Source of the DNA: Clostridia bacterium
GTDB taxonomy: Bacteria; Bacillota; Clostridia; Christensenellales; Aristaeellaceae
DNA: 46,071 nt
Reading direction: 5' to 3'
Assembly: GCA_017936375.1 (NCBI GenBank)
Contig: JAGBFR010000071.1
Coordinates: forward strand, 1-46,071
Of this stretch, positions 27,281-35,126 are shown in pieces. The translations under genes were made by a program, and so were the position numbers. Under the pieces are notes generated by a model. That model saw only the letters and a list, made by a program, of their open reading frames with translations. It searched no databases and was not told where the DNA came from. Every line of letters starts with the position of its first letter. The stretch's first letter is position 1.

Positions 27281-27304
27281 AAGACCCGCCGGAAAGCGGG
27301 TCTT
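27281..27304 (-). terminator. Terminator for minus-strand transcripts
   Basis: AAGACCCGC (27281-27289) and GCGGGTCTT (27296-27304) form a 9-bp stem. Read on the minus strand it is followed by TTCTTAT, so it stops transcription coming from 27521 and beyond. Confidence 0.7.
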
Positions 27305-27320
27305 GACTTATGCGGTGAAT

Positions 27321-27462
27321 CGTCTGACGCGGCAGACGGCAGCCTCCTCCGTCGTCGGAGGAATAAAGCGTGTTTTGTTTTGCCGCCTTCCTGCGGCATA
27401 TATATCCTATCCTGGTCTGTCCTTTCCTTACCTGGGTTTACCGTCTGGCAACCGTCTGGCAA
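27321..27462. other. Gene-free stretch with several hairpins and a tandem 11-bp repeat
   Basis: No coding frame can be supported between 27206 and 27520. Besides the two terminators it holds CGTCTG/CAGACG (27321-27338), TCCTCCG/CGGAGGA (27345-27362), GCCGC/GCGGC (27382-27397), a pyrimidine-rich run and a tandem CCGTCTGGCAA (27441-27451, 27452-27462). The repeat copies can also pair with CAGACGG at 27333-27339, so alternative folds are possible. It may be a structured 3' end of the minus-strand mRNA or a small RNA (inference). Confidence 0.5.
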
Positions 27463-27520
27463 CCATGCTTTTTCTTCCTGTTTTTCTTCACGAAGAGGGG
27501 ATATGCGCGCCGCTCGTCCA

Positions 27521-28186
27521 TCACAGGAATTCGAGCGAGGCGCGGACCTTGCGGAAGACGTACTCATAATAGGAGTACCACGCGCGCGGGGTGGTGATGC
27601 GCACCTGATAGAGCGCCTTGCCCTCGGCGACGACGATGATGCGGCCGTTCATGACATAATTCTTGACGCCGTCGTTGTACTCGGCCTTGTAGTAGCAGTA
27701 GTAGCCGTTGGAATCGCCGATGGACGCCGGGGCAATGTTGCCCGCAGTGAAGGAGGTGAAGGTCTGCTCCAGCTCGGTGAGGGCGGACTCAAGGTGGGAC
27801 TTGGCGTCCGTCGCCGTCTGCGTGAGGCCCATGTTGATCTTTTCGACGGTCAGGCGGGTCTGGTAGCCGTCCTTTTCCATCATTTCGCTCTTGGGCTCGA
27901 CGAACTGAACGGTGGTCTCCAGGTTCGTATTCGGGTTGAGCAGCCAGGTGTAGGGCACGTAGAAGGAGACGCCCATGGCCTCGTTGACATACTCGTCGTA
28001 GACGTAATTCGGCGTGGGCGCGGGGGTGGGCGTCGGCTTGTCGATGGGATCGACGGCCACAGGGGTAGCAGCCGGATCATCCAGCGTCAGGGTGCTAAAA
28101 TCGAGAACGGGCTGCCCGGCCTCGCTGGCGAGCGCGGCGGAGAAGACCGTCAGCATCAGCAGAAAGAAAAGAAGAAACCGCTTCAT
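27521..28186 (-). CDS. Exported protein of unknown function
   Basis: 221 residues with a clear signal peptide (KRFLLFFLLMLTVFSAALA, cleavage after ALA). A Pro/Thr-rich linker (KPTPTPAPTPN, about 50-60) precedes a domain with YVNEAMGVSFYVPYTWLL, a form seen in small secreted proteins with PsbP/Mog1-like beta folds; I do not assign it. ATG 28186 lies 11 nt after GGAGG; the open frame extends upstream but the signal peptide and ribosome site fix this start. It has its own perfect-spaced promoter and is divergent from the dehydrogenase gene. Confidence 0.8.
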   Translation of the reverse strand: MKRFLLFFLLMLTVFSAALASEAGQPVLDFSTLTLDDPAATPVAVDPIDKPTPTPAPTPNYVYDEYVNEAMGVSFYVPYTWLLNPNTNLETTVQFVEPKSEMMEKDGYQTRLTVEKINMGLTQTATDAKSHLESALTELEQTFTSFTAGNIAPASIGDSNGYYCYYKAEYNDGVKNYVMNGRIIVVAEGKALYQVRITTPRAWYSYYEYVFRKVRASLEFL

Positions 28187-28268
28187 ATTCAGTATGACCT
28201 CCGATCCGGAATAGATGGCGATAAGCGGGCGTGTATAACCACACGCATGTTCCCAATATGATAGTGTC

Positions 28269-28297
28269 AGTATAACAGGTCGCCATGAAAAAGTCAA
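28269..28297 (-). promoter_or_regulatory. Promoter of the exported-protein gene
   Basis: Minus strand: TTGACT (28297-28292), 17-bp spacer, TATACT (28274-28269). A hairpin GCGTGT/ACACGC (28229-28246) lies in the leader. Confidence 0.8.
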
Positions 28298-28310
28298 CGC
28301 CGCAGGGGGA

Positions 28311-28339
28311 TTGAAAGACTGGCAGGGGTGCCGTATAAT
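28311..28339 (+). promoter_or_regulatory. Promoter of the dehydrogenase-phosphatase pair
   Basis: TTGAAA (28311-28316), 17-bp spacer, TATAAT (28334-28339). Its -35 lies only 13 bp from the -35 of the divergent promoter. Confidence 0.8.
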
Positions 28340-28440
28340 AGAATAAATGGTCAATCCTGAAAGGATTGGCGCGCGGCGGCAGCCTGGAAAATCGGGCGTA
28401 TGCCCCTGCGGCAAATAATCAGGATGCGGAGGTACGGCTG

Positions 28441-29397
28441 ATGATCAGAACGGTTGTACTGGATGGATATACGACGAGCCCGGAGGATCCCGCCTTCGGC
28501 ATATACGCCGCGCTGGAGGGCGCAAGGATTTACCCGCGCACCGCGCCGGAGGAGGTTATCAGCCGGATCGGCGACGCGCAGGCCGTGCTGACCAACAAGG
28601 TCGTCATCACGCGCGAGGTGATGCAGGCCTGCCCGCAGATGCGCTATATCGGCGTGCTGGCTACGGGCTACAACGTCGTGGACATTGAGGCGGCGAGGGA
28701 GCTGGGCGTCACGGTGACGAATGTTCCGGCGTATTCCACGCAGGCTGTCGTGCAGCATGCGATGGCGCTGCTGCTGCAGAGCATGAGCCGCGTCGCGGAA
28801 TATGACGTGCAGGTCAAGGCGGGGCGATGGGCGCAGAGCAGCGACTTCTGCTTCTTTGCCGCGCCGATGGAGGAGCTGGCCGGGAAGACGATCGGCCTGG
28901 TAGGCTACGGCAATATCGGCCGCGCCATGGCAAAGGCGGCGCTGGGGCTCGATATGCGCGTGCTGGTGCACACGGGGCATCCGCCGGCAGAGGGCGCGCC
29001 GGGCGTCGAGTTTGTGGACTTTGACAGCCTGCTTGAGCGCAGCGATGTCGTTTCGCTCCACTGCCCGCTGACGGAGAAGACGCGCGGGCTGATCGGCGCA
29101 TCTTCGATTGAGAAGATGAAGGCCGGCGTGCGCGTGATCAACACGGCGCGCGGCCCGATCGTGGACTCCGCTGCGATGGCGGATGCGCTGCGGGCGGGCA
29201 GGGTCGCCTGCTACATGGCGGACGTCCTTGAGACGGAGCCGCCGCGTGCGGAGGATCCGCTGCTTACAGCGCCGAATACGATCATCACGCCGCACGTCGC
29301 ATGGGCGCCCCGCCAGACGAGGGAGCGCCTTGTGGGCGTTGCGATTGACAATCTGAAGGAATGGACAGAGGGGAGGCCTCGTAATGTCATTTGTTAA
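28441..29397 (+). CDS. NAD-dependent D-2-hydroxyacid dehydrogenase (glycerate dehydrogenase/hydroxypyruvate reductase-like)
   Basis: 318-residue cytosolic oxidoreductase interconverting a 2-keto acid and a D-2-hydroxy acid. NAD motif GLVGYGNIGRAM (GxGxxG). The catalytic set is intact: Arg in INTARGPIVD, Glu in ADVLETEPP, His in ITPHVAWAP. The DVLETEPPRAEDPLL stretch resembles the HprA glycerate dehydrogenase group, but the exact substrate is inferred. ATG 28441 follows GGAGGT. Its end overlaps the HAD gene by 14 bp. Confidence 0.9.
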   Translation: MIRTVVLDGYTTSPEDPAFGIYAALEGARIYPRTAPEEVISRIGDAQAVLTNKVVITREVMQACPQMRYIGVLATGYNVVDIEAARELGVTVTNVPAYSTQAVVQHAMALLLQSMSRVAEYDVQVKAGRWAQSSDFCFFAAPMEELAGKTIGLVGYGNIGRAMAKAALGLDMRVLVHTGHPPAEGAPGVEFVDFDSLLERSDVVSLHCPLTEKTRGLIGASSIEKMKAGVRVINTARGPIVDSAAMADALRAGRVACYMADVLETEPPRAEDPLLTAPNTIITPHVAWAPRQTRERLVGVAIDNLKEWTEGRPRNVIC

Positions 29398-30043
29398 GGG
29401 AGAGATTCTGGGCGTGGCGTTCGATCTGGACGGCACGCTGCTGGATACGGAGACGCTGTATAAGCGCTTCTGGACGGAGGCGGCGGTGCGGATGGGTTAT
29501 CCCATGCGCGAGGAGCATGCGCTTATGATCCGCGCGACGGCGGCGCCTGTGGCGGAGGCGATCCTCAAGGAGCATGTCCATCCGGACTTTGACTTCTACG
29601 GCGTGCGCGAGCTGCGCCGGGTGATCATGGAGGAGTATGTCGACGAGCACGGCGTGGAGCCGAAGGCGGGCATGACCGAGCTGCTGGAATCGCTCAGGGC
29701 GAGGGGCATCCGCATGGTCGTCGCCACGGCGACACAGCCGGACAGGGCGCGCAAATACCTCGACATGGTCGGCGCAAGCCACTATTTTGACGACATCATC
29801 TGCGCAAACATGGTGCCGCACGGCAAGCCCGCGCCGGATATCTACCTGCTGGCGGCGGAGCGCATGGGCCTGAGGCCGGATCAGGTGCTGGCCGTGGAGG
29901 ATGCGCCCAGCGGCATCCGCTCCGCGCACGCGGCGGGCATGCACCGGGTGCTCATTCCCGATCAGGATCAGCCGAGCGACGAGCTGCGCGCGCTGTGCGA
30001 TGCGGTCGTGCCTACGCTTGCGGATCTGATTGACATGATCTGA
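29384..30043 (+). CDS. HAD-superfamily hydrolase (beta-phosphoglucomutase/phosphatase-like)
   Basis: 219 residues. HAD motif I FDLDGTLLDTE (nucleophile Asp), helical cap of the phosphoglycolate phosphatase/beta-PGM type, motif II VVATATQ, motif III Lys in PHGKPAPDIYLLA, motif IV VEDAPSGIRSAHAAGM. Substrate unknown. The 14-bp overlap with the dehydrogenase implies translational coupling and a shared pathway, for example three-carbon acid metabolism (inference). Confidence 0.9.
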   Translation: MSFVKGEILGVAFDLDGTLLDTETLYKRFWTEAAVRMGYPMREEHALMIRATAAPVAEAILKEHVHPDFDFYGVRELRRVIMEEYVDEHGVEPKAGMTELLESLRARGIRMVVATATQPDRARKYLDMVGASHYFDDIICANMVPHGKPAPDIYLLAAERMGLRPDQVLAVEDAPSGIRSAHAAGMHRVLIPDQDQPSDELRALCDAVVPTLADLIDMI

Positions 30044-30089
30044 TGGGCGTGAGCTGACAGGGGATAAAGAACCTGCCAAAAAGAATCAG

Positions 30090-30117
30090 TTGATTTATTC
30101 TCAGGATTTGGTATAAT
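30090..30117 (+). promoter_or_regulatory. Promoter of the cytidylate-kinase-like gene
   Basis: TTGATT (30090-30095), 16-bp spacer, TATAAT (30112-30117). Confidence 0.7.
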
Positions 30118-30166
30118 TTAGATAGAAGAATTCATCTCAACGCAGATACAGGCAGGAGGGATCCGG

Positions 30167-30796
30167 ATGGATAACCATGTGATTACGATTGCCCGCAGTT
30201 ACGGCAGCGGCGGAAGAAAGATGGGCAAGCTTCTGGCGAAGGAGCTTGGCTATGAGTATTACGATCGTGAGATTCTGCGCATTGCGTCGGATGAGAGCGG
30301 CATCAACGAGGAGCTCTTCGGCCAGGTGGACGAGGTCAAGCGCCCGTCGATCTTCCGCATTGCCCGCGAGATGTATACCGGCGAGGTCATCCCGCCGGAC
30401 AGCGACGATTTTATTTCCAATGAGAATCTCTTCCGCTATCAGGCGAAGATCATCCGCGAGCTGGCCTCCACGCGCAACTGCGTGATCGTCGGCCGCTGCG
30501 CGAACTTCATCCTGCGCGGGCGCGAGAATGTCATCAACGTGTTCGTCACCGCGCCGGTGGTGGACTGCGTCCGCCGCGTGATGGAGATTGACGGCCTCAA
30601 TCTTGAGGAAGCGGAGAAGAAGATCAAGCGCATCGACAAGCGCCGCGCGGATTACTTCAAGTACTTCACCGGCCGTCAGTGGCATGACGCCGCGCTGTAT
30701 GATCTTTGCCTCAATACCGGCCACATGAGCGAGCAGAAGTGCGTCGACGTTGTGCGCGCGTATATGGACGCGCGATTCAGCGAGGACGAGGACTGA
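30167..30796 (+). CDS. Cytidylate kinase-like family protein
   Basis: 209 residues. The N-terminal ITIARSYGSGGRKMGKLLAKELGYEYYDREIL is the altered P-loop of the cytidylate-kinase-like (AAA_26/Cytidylate_kin2) family, followed by VIVGRCANFILRG and VRRVMEIDGLNLEEAEKKIKRIDKRRADYF. These proteins resemble CMP kinase but often serve other, unknown roles; a true Cmk has a different NMP-binding insert. ATG 30167 follows GGAGGG. A strong terminator follows the stop. Confidence 0.88.
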   Translation: MDNHVITIARSYGSGGRKMGKLLAKELGYEYYDREILRIASDESGINEELFGQVDEVKRPSIFRIAREMYTGEVIPPDSDDFISNENLFRYQAKIIRELASTRNCVIVGRCANFILRGRENVINVFVTAPVVDCVRRVMEIDGLNLEEAEKKIKRIDKRRADYFKYFTGRQWHDAALYDLCLNTGHMSEQKCVDVVRAYMDARFSEDED

Positions 30797-30804
30797 GCAG
30801 GCAT

Positions 30805-30830
30805 GCCGGGCGCAAGCCCGGCTTTTTCTT
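30805..30830 (+). terminator. Terminator after the cytidylate-kinase-like gene
   Basis: GCCGGGC (30805-30811), loop GCAA, GCCCGGC (30816-30822), then TTTTTCTT. Confidence 0.9.
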
Positions 30831-30871
30831 TGTATGGAAGAATCCGCCCGTCGGGCGAAGAAGGAGACAAC

Positions 30872-31450
30872 ATGGCGAAGCTATATTTCAGATACGGCGC
30901 GATGGGCTCGAGCAAGACGGCCAACGCCGTCATGGTGCAGTACAATTACCGCGAGCGCGGGCAGGAGGTGCTCATGCTCAAGCCGAAGCTGGAGAATCGC
31001 GACGGCGCGACGGTCGTGCGCTCCCGCTGCGGGCTGGAGACGGAGTGCCGCTACGTGGAGGATCTGCCGCAGATCGATCTGTCCGGCTATCGCTGCGTGA
31101 TCGTGGACGAGGCGCACTTCCTCACAGCGCAGCAGGTGCGCGCGCTTGTGGATATCGTGGACGACTATGATATCCCGGTCATCTGCTACGGCCTGCGTAC
31201 GGATTTCAGGGGCGAGCTCTTTGAGGGCAGCCGCGAGCTGCTGTGCTGGGCGGATACGATTGAGGAGATCAAGACCATCTGCTGGTGCGGCAGGAAGGCG
31301 ACCTTCAACGCGCGCATTCACGACGGCAAGGTTGTGCGCGAGGGCGCGCAGATTCTGCTGGGCGGCAACTCGACCTACATCAGCCTGTGCAGAAAGCACT
31401 GGAAGAGCGGCGAGCTGGGCGGCCTGCAAAACCTCAACGAAGAAGAATAA
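30872..31450 (+). CDS. tdk: Thymidine kinase (type II)
   Basis: 192-residue salvage enzyme phosphorylating thymidine. Walker A GAMGSSKT (9-16), DEAHF Walker B/lasso region (VIVDEAHFLT), the CYGLRTDFRGELFEGS substrate segment, and zinc ligands in ICWCGRKA and LCRKH. ATG 30872 follows AAGGAG. Convergent with the dehydrogenase-like gene; a palindromic element lies between them. Confidence 0.94.
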   Translation: MAKLYFRYGAMGSSKTANAVMVQYNYRERGQEVLMLKPKLENRDGATVVRSRCGLETECRYVEDLPQIDLSGYRCVIVDEAHFLTAQQVRALVDIVDDYDIPVICYGLRTDFRGELFEGSRELLCWADTIEEIKTICWCGRKATFNARIHDGKVVREGAQILLGGNSTYISLCRKHWKSGELGGLQNLNEEE

Positions 31451-31466
31451 AAAGAGAAATAGAAAA

Positions 31467-31628
31467 GGACTGTCAGGATAAACCGGACATTCTGAAACTC
31501 CCTGATACTTGCGGCCGAAGGTTTCCAAAGGGCGACCGGAAAGCCCTTTGGCGGGGCGATGGGGCAGAGCCCCATGCCTTGAAGCCGATCAGGAAGATAT
31601 TGGAATGACGGGTTGATTCTGACAGTCC
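31467..31628. mobile_element. 162-bp palindromic element with terminal inverted repeats (MITE-like)
   Basis: GGACTGTCAG (31467-31476) and CTGACAGTCC (31619-31628) are perfect 10-bp inverted ends, and weaker similarity continues inward for about 12 bp. Inside are CCAAAGGGC/GCCCTTTGG (31525-31551) and ATGGGGC/GCCCCAT (31559-31575). No coding frame fills it and no target-site duplication is obvious. It lies between convergent genes, so it may instead, or also, act as a long-range terminator (T-rich tail from 31630). Confidence 0.5.
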
Positions 31629-31651
31629 GTTTATTCTTTATGGAAAGGAAA

Positions 31652-32554
31652 TCAGCCGATCTCGGCGAGGGCGGTCTCGATATTGGCGAGCACCTTCTCG
31701 CTCAGCAGGACGAAGGCCTGCTTTGTGCGGCCGGCAGAGACGGCGGGGCAGTGCACATTGGGCAGGGAGAAGAAATCCTCGCTGACCGCGCCGGCAGCCG
31801 CCTTCGTGTCGCAGAAGAAGTAATTGCCCGGGCGGCGGACCCACGCCTCCATCTCGGCGGCGTCAAAGCCCGGTCCGATGGAGGTGTTGAAGAGGACCTT
31901 GCCGTCGCCCAGCGCCTCGAACTGCTCCTTCTGCAGCAGGAGCACATTCTTGTTGAGGCAGCAGAAGACAACCTCGCTCTCGGAGAGGAGCTCGCTCAGC
32001 GGCTTATAGGCATAGCCGGCGGCCTCGGCGTCGGCCTTCGGCGCGCGGGCGTAGTAGCTGATCTTCGCGCCGAGGAAGGAGAGCGCGTCGGCGATCATCC
32101 TGCCGGAGACGCCGAGGCCCACCACGCCGACCTTCAGGCCGTAGATCTCGACCGGCTCGTCGCGCAGCATCGGCATGCCGAAGCCGTGGAGCAGGCCGGT
32201 GAGCTCATGGAGCACATACTCCACGACGCCGCGGTCGCCGTAATCGCGGATGCCGAGCACGCGGATACCGCGCTCGCGCGCGCAGGCGATATCGACGTTG
32301 GCGCTCTCCTCGGAGTAGAGGCTGCAGCACATGCCGATATACTTCACATTCGGGCAGCGCTCGATGACCCAGCGGTTGATGCGGGAGGTATAGCTGAGCA
32401 GCACCGCGTCCGCATCGCCGATGCGGCGCAGGATCTCCTCATCGTTGGCGGGGATATCCGGGTACATGACGATTTCCTTTGCGTAGTCCTTCAGCTTCGC
32501 CTCGGCAGAGGGGACGAGGCTGACGGGCTCGATGGCAACGAGCTTATTGAACAT
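31652..32554 (-). CDS. D-2-hydroxyacid dehydrogenase-like protein lacking the catalytic Arg/Glu/His
   Basis: 300 residues with the fold of the D-isomer-specific dehydrogenases: catalytic-domain halves flanking a Rossmann domain with GLKVGVVGLGVSGRMIADAL. The active-site motifs differ. Where the family has N-x-x-R-G it has NTSIGP; the D-V-x-E-x-E-P region reads CDTKAAAG; and the T-P-H motif reads CPAVSAG. All three catalytic residues appear replaced. ATG 32554 follows AAGGAAGG; an in-frame ATG at 32584 lies before that site. It follows aspartate dehydrogenase by 42 bp, so the two are likely one operon. Function unknown: a pseudo-enzyme, a binding protein or a different reductase. Confidence 0.82.
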   Translation of the reverse strand: MFNKLVAIEPVSLVPSAEAKLKDYAKEIVMYPDIPANDEEILRRIGDADAVLLSYTSRINRWVIERCPNVKYIGMCCSLYSEESANVDIACARERGIRVLGIRDYGDRGVVEYVLHELTGLLHGFGMPMLRDEPVEIYGLKVGVVGLGVSGRMIADALSFLGAKISYYARAPKADAEAAGYAYKPLSELLSESEVVFCCLNKNVLLLQKEQFEALGDGKVLFNTSIGPGFDAAEMEAWVRRPGNYFFCDTKAAAGAVSEDFFSLPNVHCPAVSAGRTKQAFVLLSEKVLANIETALAEIG

Positions 32555-32596
32555 GGCAGGCCTTCCTTTCTGGGTAAATGACATGACCGGGAGTGA

Positions 32597-33391
32597 TCAG
32601 AAGAAGCAGACCGGGGAGGCGAGGTTGCGCAGCAGCGCGACGACGCTCCAGCCGGCGATGGCGCTGGTGCGGGAGTAGATGTCGACCACGGCCTTCACGC
32701 CGTCGATCTCCGCGGTGATCTTGTGATCGTCGCCCTGCCAGTTGGGCACGGAGTGCATGATGACACCGGTGACGTCCGGGCCGGTGGTGGCCAGGGAGGT
32801 GGCGACGGCGACATTCACGCGGCGGGGGAAGGTGGCGATGGCCTCCTTGGCGTTGCCGGTGAAGACGGTCTTCTGCTCGGTGAGCAGCGCGTCCTCCCAG
32901 ACCGGGGTGGGCATGAAGCCCTTGCAGCCGGTGTGGGTCTCGATGCCGGAGGTCTCGGGCAGGCCCTGCGCCATGGCCATGAGGGAGACGGTCTGCAGGA
33001 CGTCGAAGCCGCCGATCGCGCCGGAGGCGAGATGGATCTTCGCACCGCCCTTGACGGCAGCGGCCTTGGCCTGCTCGTAGAGCGCGCCGTCGGCGAACGC
33101 GCCGATGGAGACGAGGACGAGGTTGATGCCGCTCTCCAGGATCTTGACCGCATTCTCGCGGACGCACTCGACGGAGGCGGTTTCTACAATATAATCCGGC
33201 TTCATGGCGATCAGGGCGTCCACATCCGCGCAGCAGGCGCAGTCCGCCTTGGCGGAGGCCTTCACCGCGTCCTCCATGAGGCAGCTGTTCACGCCGACGA
33301 GCTCATAGTCCTCGAGCAGGCCCTTGCAGTATGCGTCGATGACGATGTTGCCCAGAAAGCCGCAGCCGACGACGCCGAAAGTTTTTTTCAT
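32597..33391 (-). CDS. L-aspartate dehydrogenase (NadX family)
   Basis: 264 residues. NAD(P) motif FGVVGCGFLGNIV, a VETASVECVRENA segment, and the family core LVSIGAFADGALYEQ...IHLASGAIGGFDVLQ. C-terminal SRTSAIAGWSVVALLRNL matches the end of characterised AspDHs. Such enzymes oxidise L-aspartate to iminoaspartate/oxaloacetate and can feed NAD synthesis; no nadA or nadC is near. ATG 33391 follows AAAGGAG. The next gene in the operon is the dehydrogenase-like protein with the altered active site. Confidence 0.87.
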   Translation of the reverse strand: MKKTFGVVGCGFLGNIVIDAYCKGLLEDYELVGVNSCLMEDAVKASAKADCACCADVDALIAMKPDYIVETASVECVRENAVKILESGINLVLVSIGAFADGALYEQAKAAAVKGGAKIHLASGAIGGFDVLQTVSLMAMAQGLPETSGIETHTGCKGFMPTPVWEDALLTEQKTVFTGNAKEAIATFPRRVNVAVATSLATTGPDVTGVIMHSVPNWQGDDHKITAEIDGVKAVVDIYSRTSAIAGWSVVALLRNLASPVCFF

Positions 33392-33448
33392 GATGGTATG
33401 CTCCTTTTCCGTATGTCTTCTTAATAATGGGAAAACGCTATCATTTTG

Positions 33449-33454
33449 ATTATA
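33449..33454 (-). promoter_or_regulatory. -10 element of the aspartate dehydrogenase operon
   Basis: TATAAT on the minus strand, 58 bp before the start codon. The best -35 at 17 bp (TTCCTT) is poor, so an activator may be needed (inference). The gap 33392-33682 otherwise holds only the divergent MATE promoter. Confidence 0.5.
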
Positions 33455-33554
33455 GCATGAGAAAATGAAAAAAGGAAGCGCCCAAAGGGCGATGCGGCGG
33501 CGCTTTGTCTGCATAGAATAATCGGCGTGATCGAAAATGAATGCGCAAAAGCAT

Positions 33555-33583
33555 TTGCATTTTCGGCGGAATGTGGTTATAGT
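33555..33583 (+). promoter_or_regulatory. Promoter of the MATE transporter gene
   Basis: TTGCAT (33555-33560), 17-bp spacer, TATAGT (33578-33583). A GGGCGGC/GCCGCCC hairpin (about 33603-33622) lies in the leader. Confidence 0.65.
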
Positions 33584-33682
33584 AGATAGGACATGCAAAA
33601 GCGGGCGGCTGCATGGCCGCCCGGAAGAAGAGAACGGATAAAGAACGAAATACAAACGGAAGAAAAGAGGCGAAATCCAATC

Positions 33683-35071
33683 ATGCAGATGCTGACGAAG
33701 GGGCTCACCCTGAACCGGGAGGACACGCGGCGCGTTATGACGATCGTGCTGCCGGCGCTCTTTGAGCTGGTGCTCTCTCAGCTCTTTACGATGGTGGATA
33801 CCATCATGCTCGGTCAGAGCGACATTTCCGCCGTGGCAATCGCGGCGGTCGGCCTGACCAATAATCCGCTGAATCTGACGCGCAGCATCCTCATTGCGCT
33901 CAACGTCGGCACGACGGCCGGCGTGGCCTGGGCGGTCGGCGCGAAGGAGGAGCGCAGCGCGCAGCAGATCGCGCGCAATGCGCTGATGCTCTGCGGCGTC
34001 GTCGGCCTTGCGGCGACGGCCATCGTCTACGGCTTTGCCGGGCCGATCGTCCGCTTCATGGGCGCGGGCGCGGATACGTTTGAGTATGCGCGGAATTATC
34101 TGCGGGTGGTCGCGCTGGGCCTGATCCCCCAGTCGCTGACCTTTGCCATCACGGCGTCGCTGCGCGGCGTGGGTCTGACGCGCCTGCCGATGATCTATAA
34201 CCTCGCGGCGAATTTCCTCAATGTGATCGGCAACTATGCCTTCATCTACGGCAGGCTCGGCATGCCGAAGCTTGGCGTATTCGGCGCGGGTCTTTCGACG
34301 ATGCTCTCCCAGTGCGTGGGCTGCGTGCTGGCGCTGCTGGTGATCTTCCGCTCGCATACGGTCGTGCAGCTCAGCCTGCGCGGCGGATGGCGGATGAGCC
34401 GCAAGTGGATCTCGCGCATTCTGAGCGTGGGCACCACCAGCATGCTCGAGCAGCTGCTCATGCAGATCGGCTTCGTCATCTTCGCGCGTCAGGTCTCGGG
34501 CCTTGGCACGGCGGTGTTCGCCGCGCATCAGATCGGCCTGAGCATCAACGGCCTGACGTGGATGCCGGGACAGGCATTCGGCGTCGCCGCGACGACGCTG
34601 GTCGGTCAGAGCCTCGGCGCGGGGGAGAAGGCAAAGGCGAAGGACTATATCCGCATGATCCACAGGATGAGCATGTGCGTGGCGGTGATTCTGATCGTCT
34701 TCTTCCTGACCTGCTCGCAGTACATCGTTCTGCTCTATACGAATGATCCGCAGGTCGCCGCCCTGTCTGCGGGCGTGCTCAAGCTCATCGCCCTGGGCAT
34801 GCCGGGCATCTGCACGCAGCTGCCCATCGCGGCAGGCCTGCGCGGCGCGCGCGATACGAAATTCCCGCTCTATGCGTCCATTGCGGGCATCTGGATCTTC
34901 CGCGTGGTTCTCGCCGGGCCGTTCATCTATGACTTCGGCTGGGGCCTGACCGGCGCATGGATGACCATCGTGCTGGACCAGACGACGCGCGCGGCTGTCG
35001 TCTACGCGCGATTCAAGACCGGGCGCTGGCTGCACATCGGAGAAAAGCGGGAAAACCGTCAGAATTCCTGA
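33683..35071 (+). CDS. MATE-family efflux transporter
   Basis: 462-residue inner-membrane antiporter with about 12 helices in two homologous halves (LPALFELVLSQLFTMVDTIMLGQ...; SVGTTSMLEQLLMQIGFVIFARQ...). MATE proteins export drugs or metabolites using Na+ or H+ gradients; the substrate here is unknown. ATG 33683 gives the normal N terminus; the ribosome site (AGAGG) is rather distant. Upstream in-frame codons are not family-like. rplM starts after its own promoter downstream. Confidence 0.92.
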   Translation: MQMLTKGLTLNREDTRRVMTIVLPALFELVLSQLFTMVDTIMLGQSDISAVAIAAVGLTNNPLNLTRSILIALNVGTTAGVAWAVGAKEERSAQQIARNALMLCGVVGLAATAIVYGFAGPIVRFMGAGADTFEYARNYLRVVALGLIPQSLTFAITASLRGVGLTRLPMIYNLAANFLNVIGNYAFIYGRLGMPKLGVFGAGLSTMLSQCVGCVLALLVIFRSHTVVQLSLRGGWRMSRKWISRILSVGTTSMLEQLLMQIGFVIFARQVSGLGTAVFAAHQIGLSINGLTWMPGQAFGVAATTLVGQSLGAGEKAKAKDYIRMIHRMSMCVAVILIVFFLTCSQYIVLLYTNDPQVAALSAGVLKLIALGMPGICTQLPIAAGLRGARDTKFPLYASIAGIWIFRVVLAGPFIYDFGWGLTGAWMTIVLDQTTRAAVVYARFKTGRWLHIGEKRENRQNS

Positions 35072-35090
35072 AAAAAACAGGAAAAAGGTA

Positions 35091-35120
35091 TTGACAAGAA
35101 TATTGGATTTAGGTTAAAAT
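35091..35120 (+). promoter_or_regulatory. Promoter of rplM-rpsI
   Basis: Perfect TTGACA (35091-35096), 18-bp spacer, TAAAAT (35115-35120). Confidence 0.85.
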
Positions 35121-35126
35121 ACCAGT

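Noticed and set aside
27305-27520. RNase P, SRP or 6S RNA gene in the hairpin-rich gap
   Set aside because: I looked for the GAGGAAAGTCC-type RNase P core and the GGTCAGG...GGAAGCAG SRP core on both strands and did not find them.
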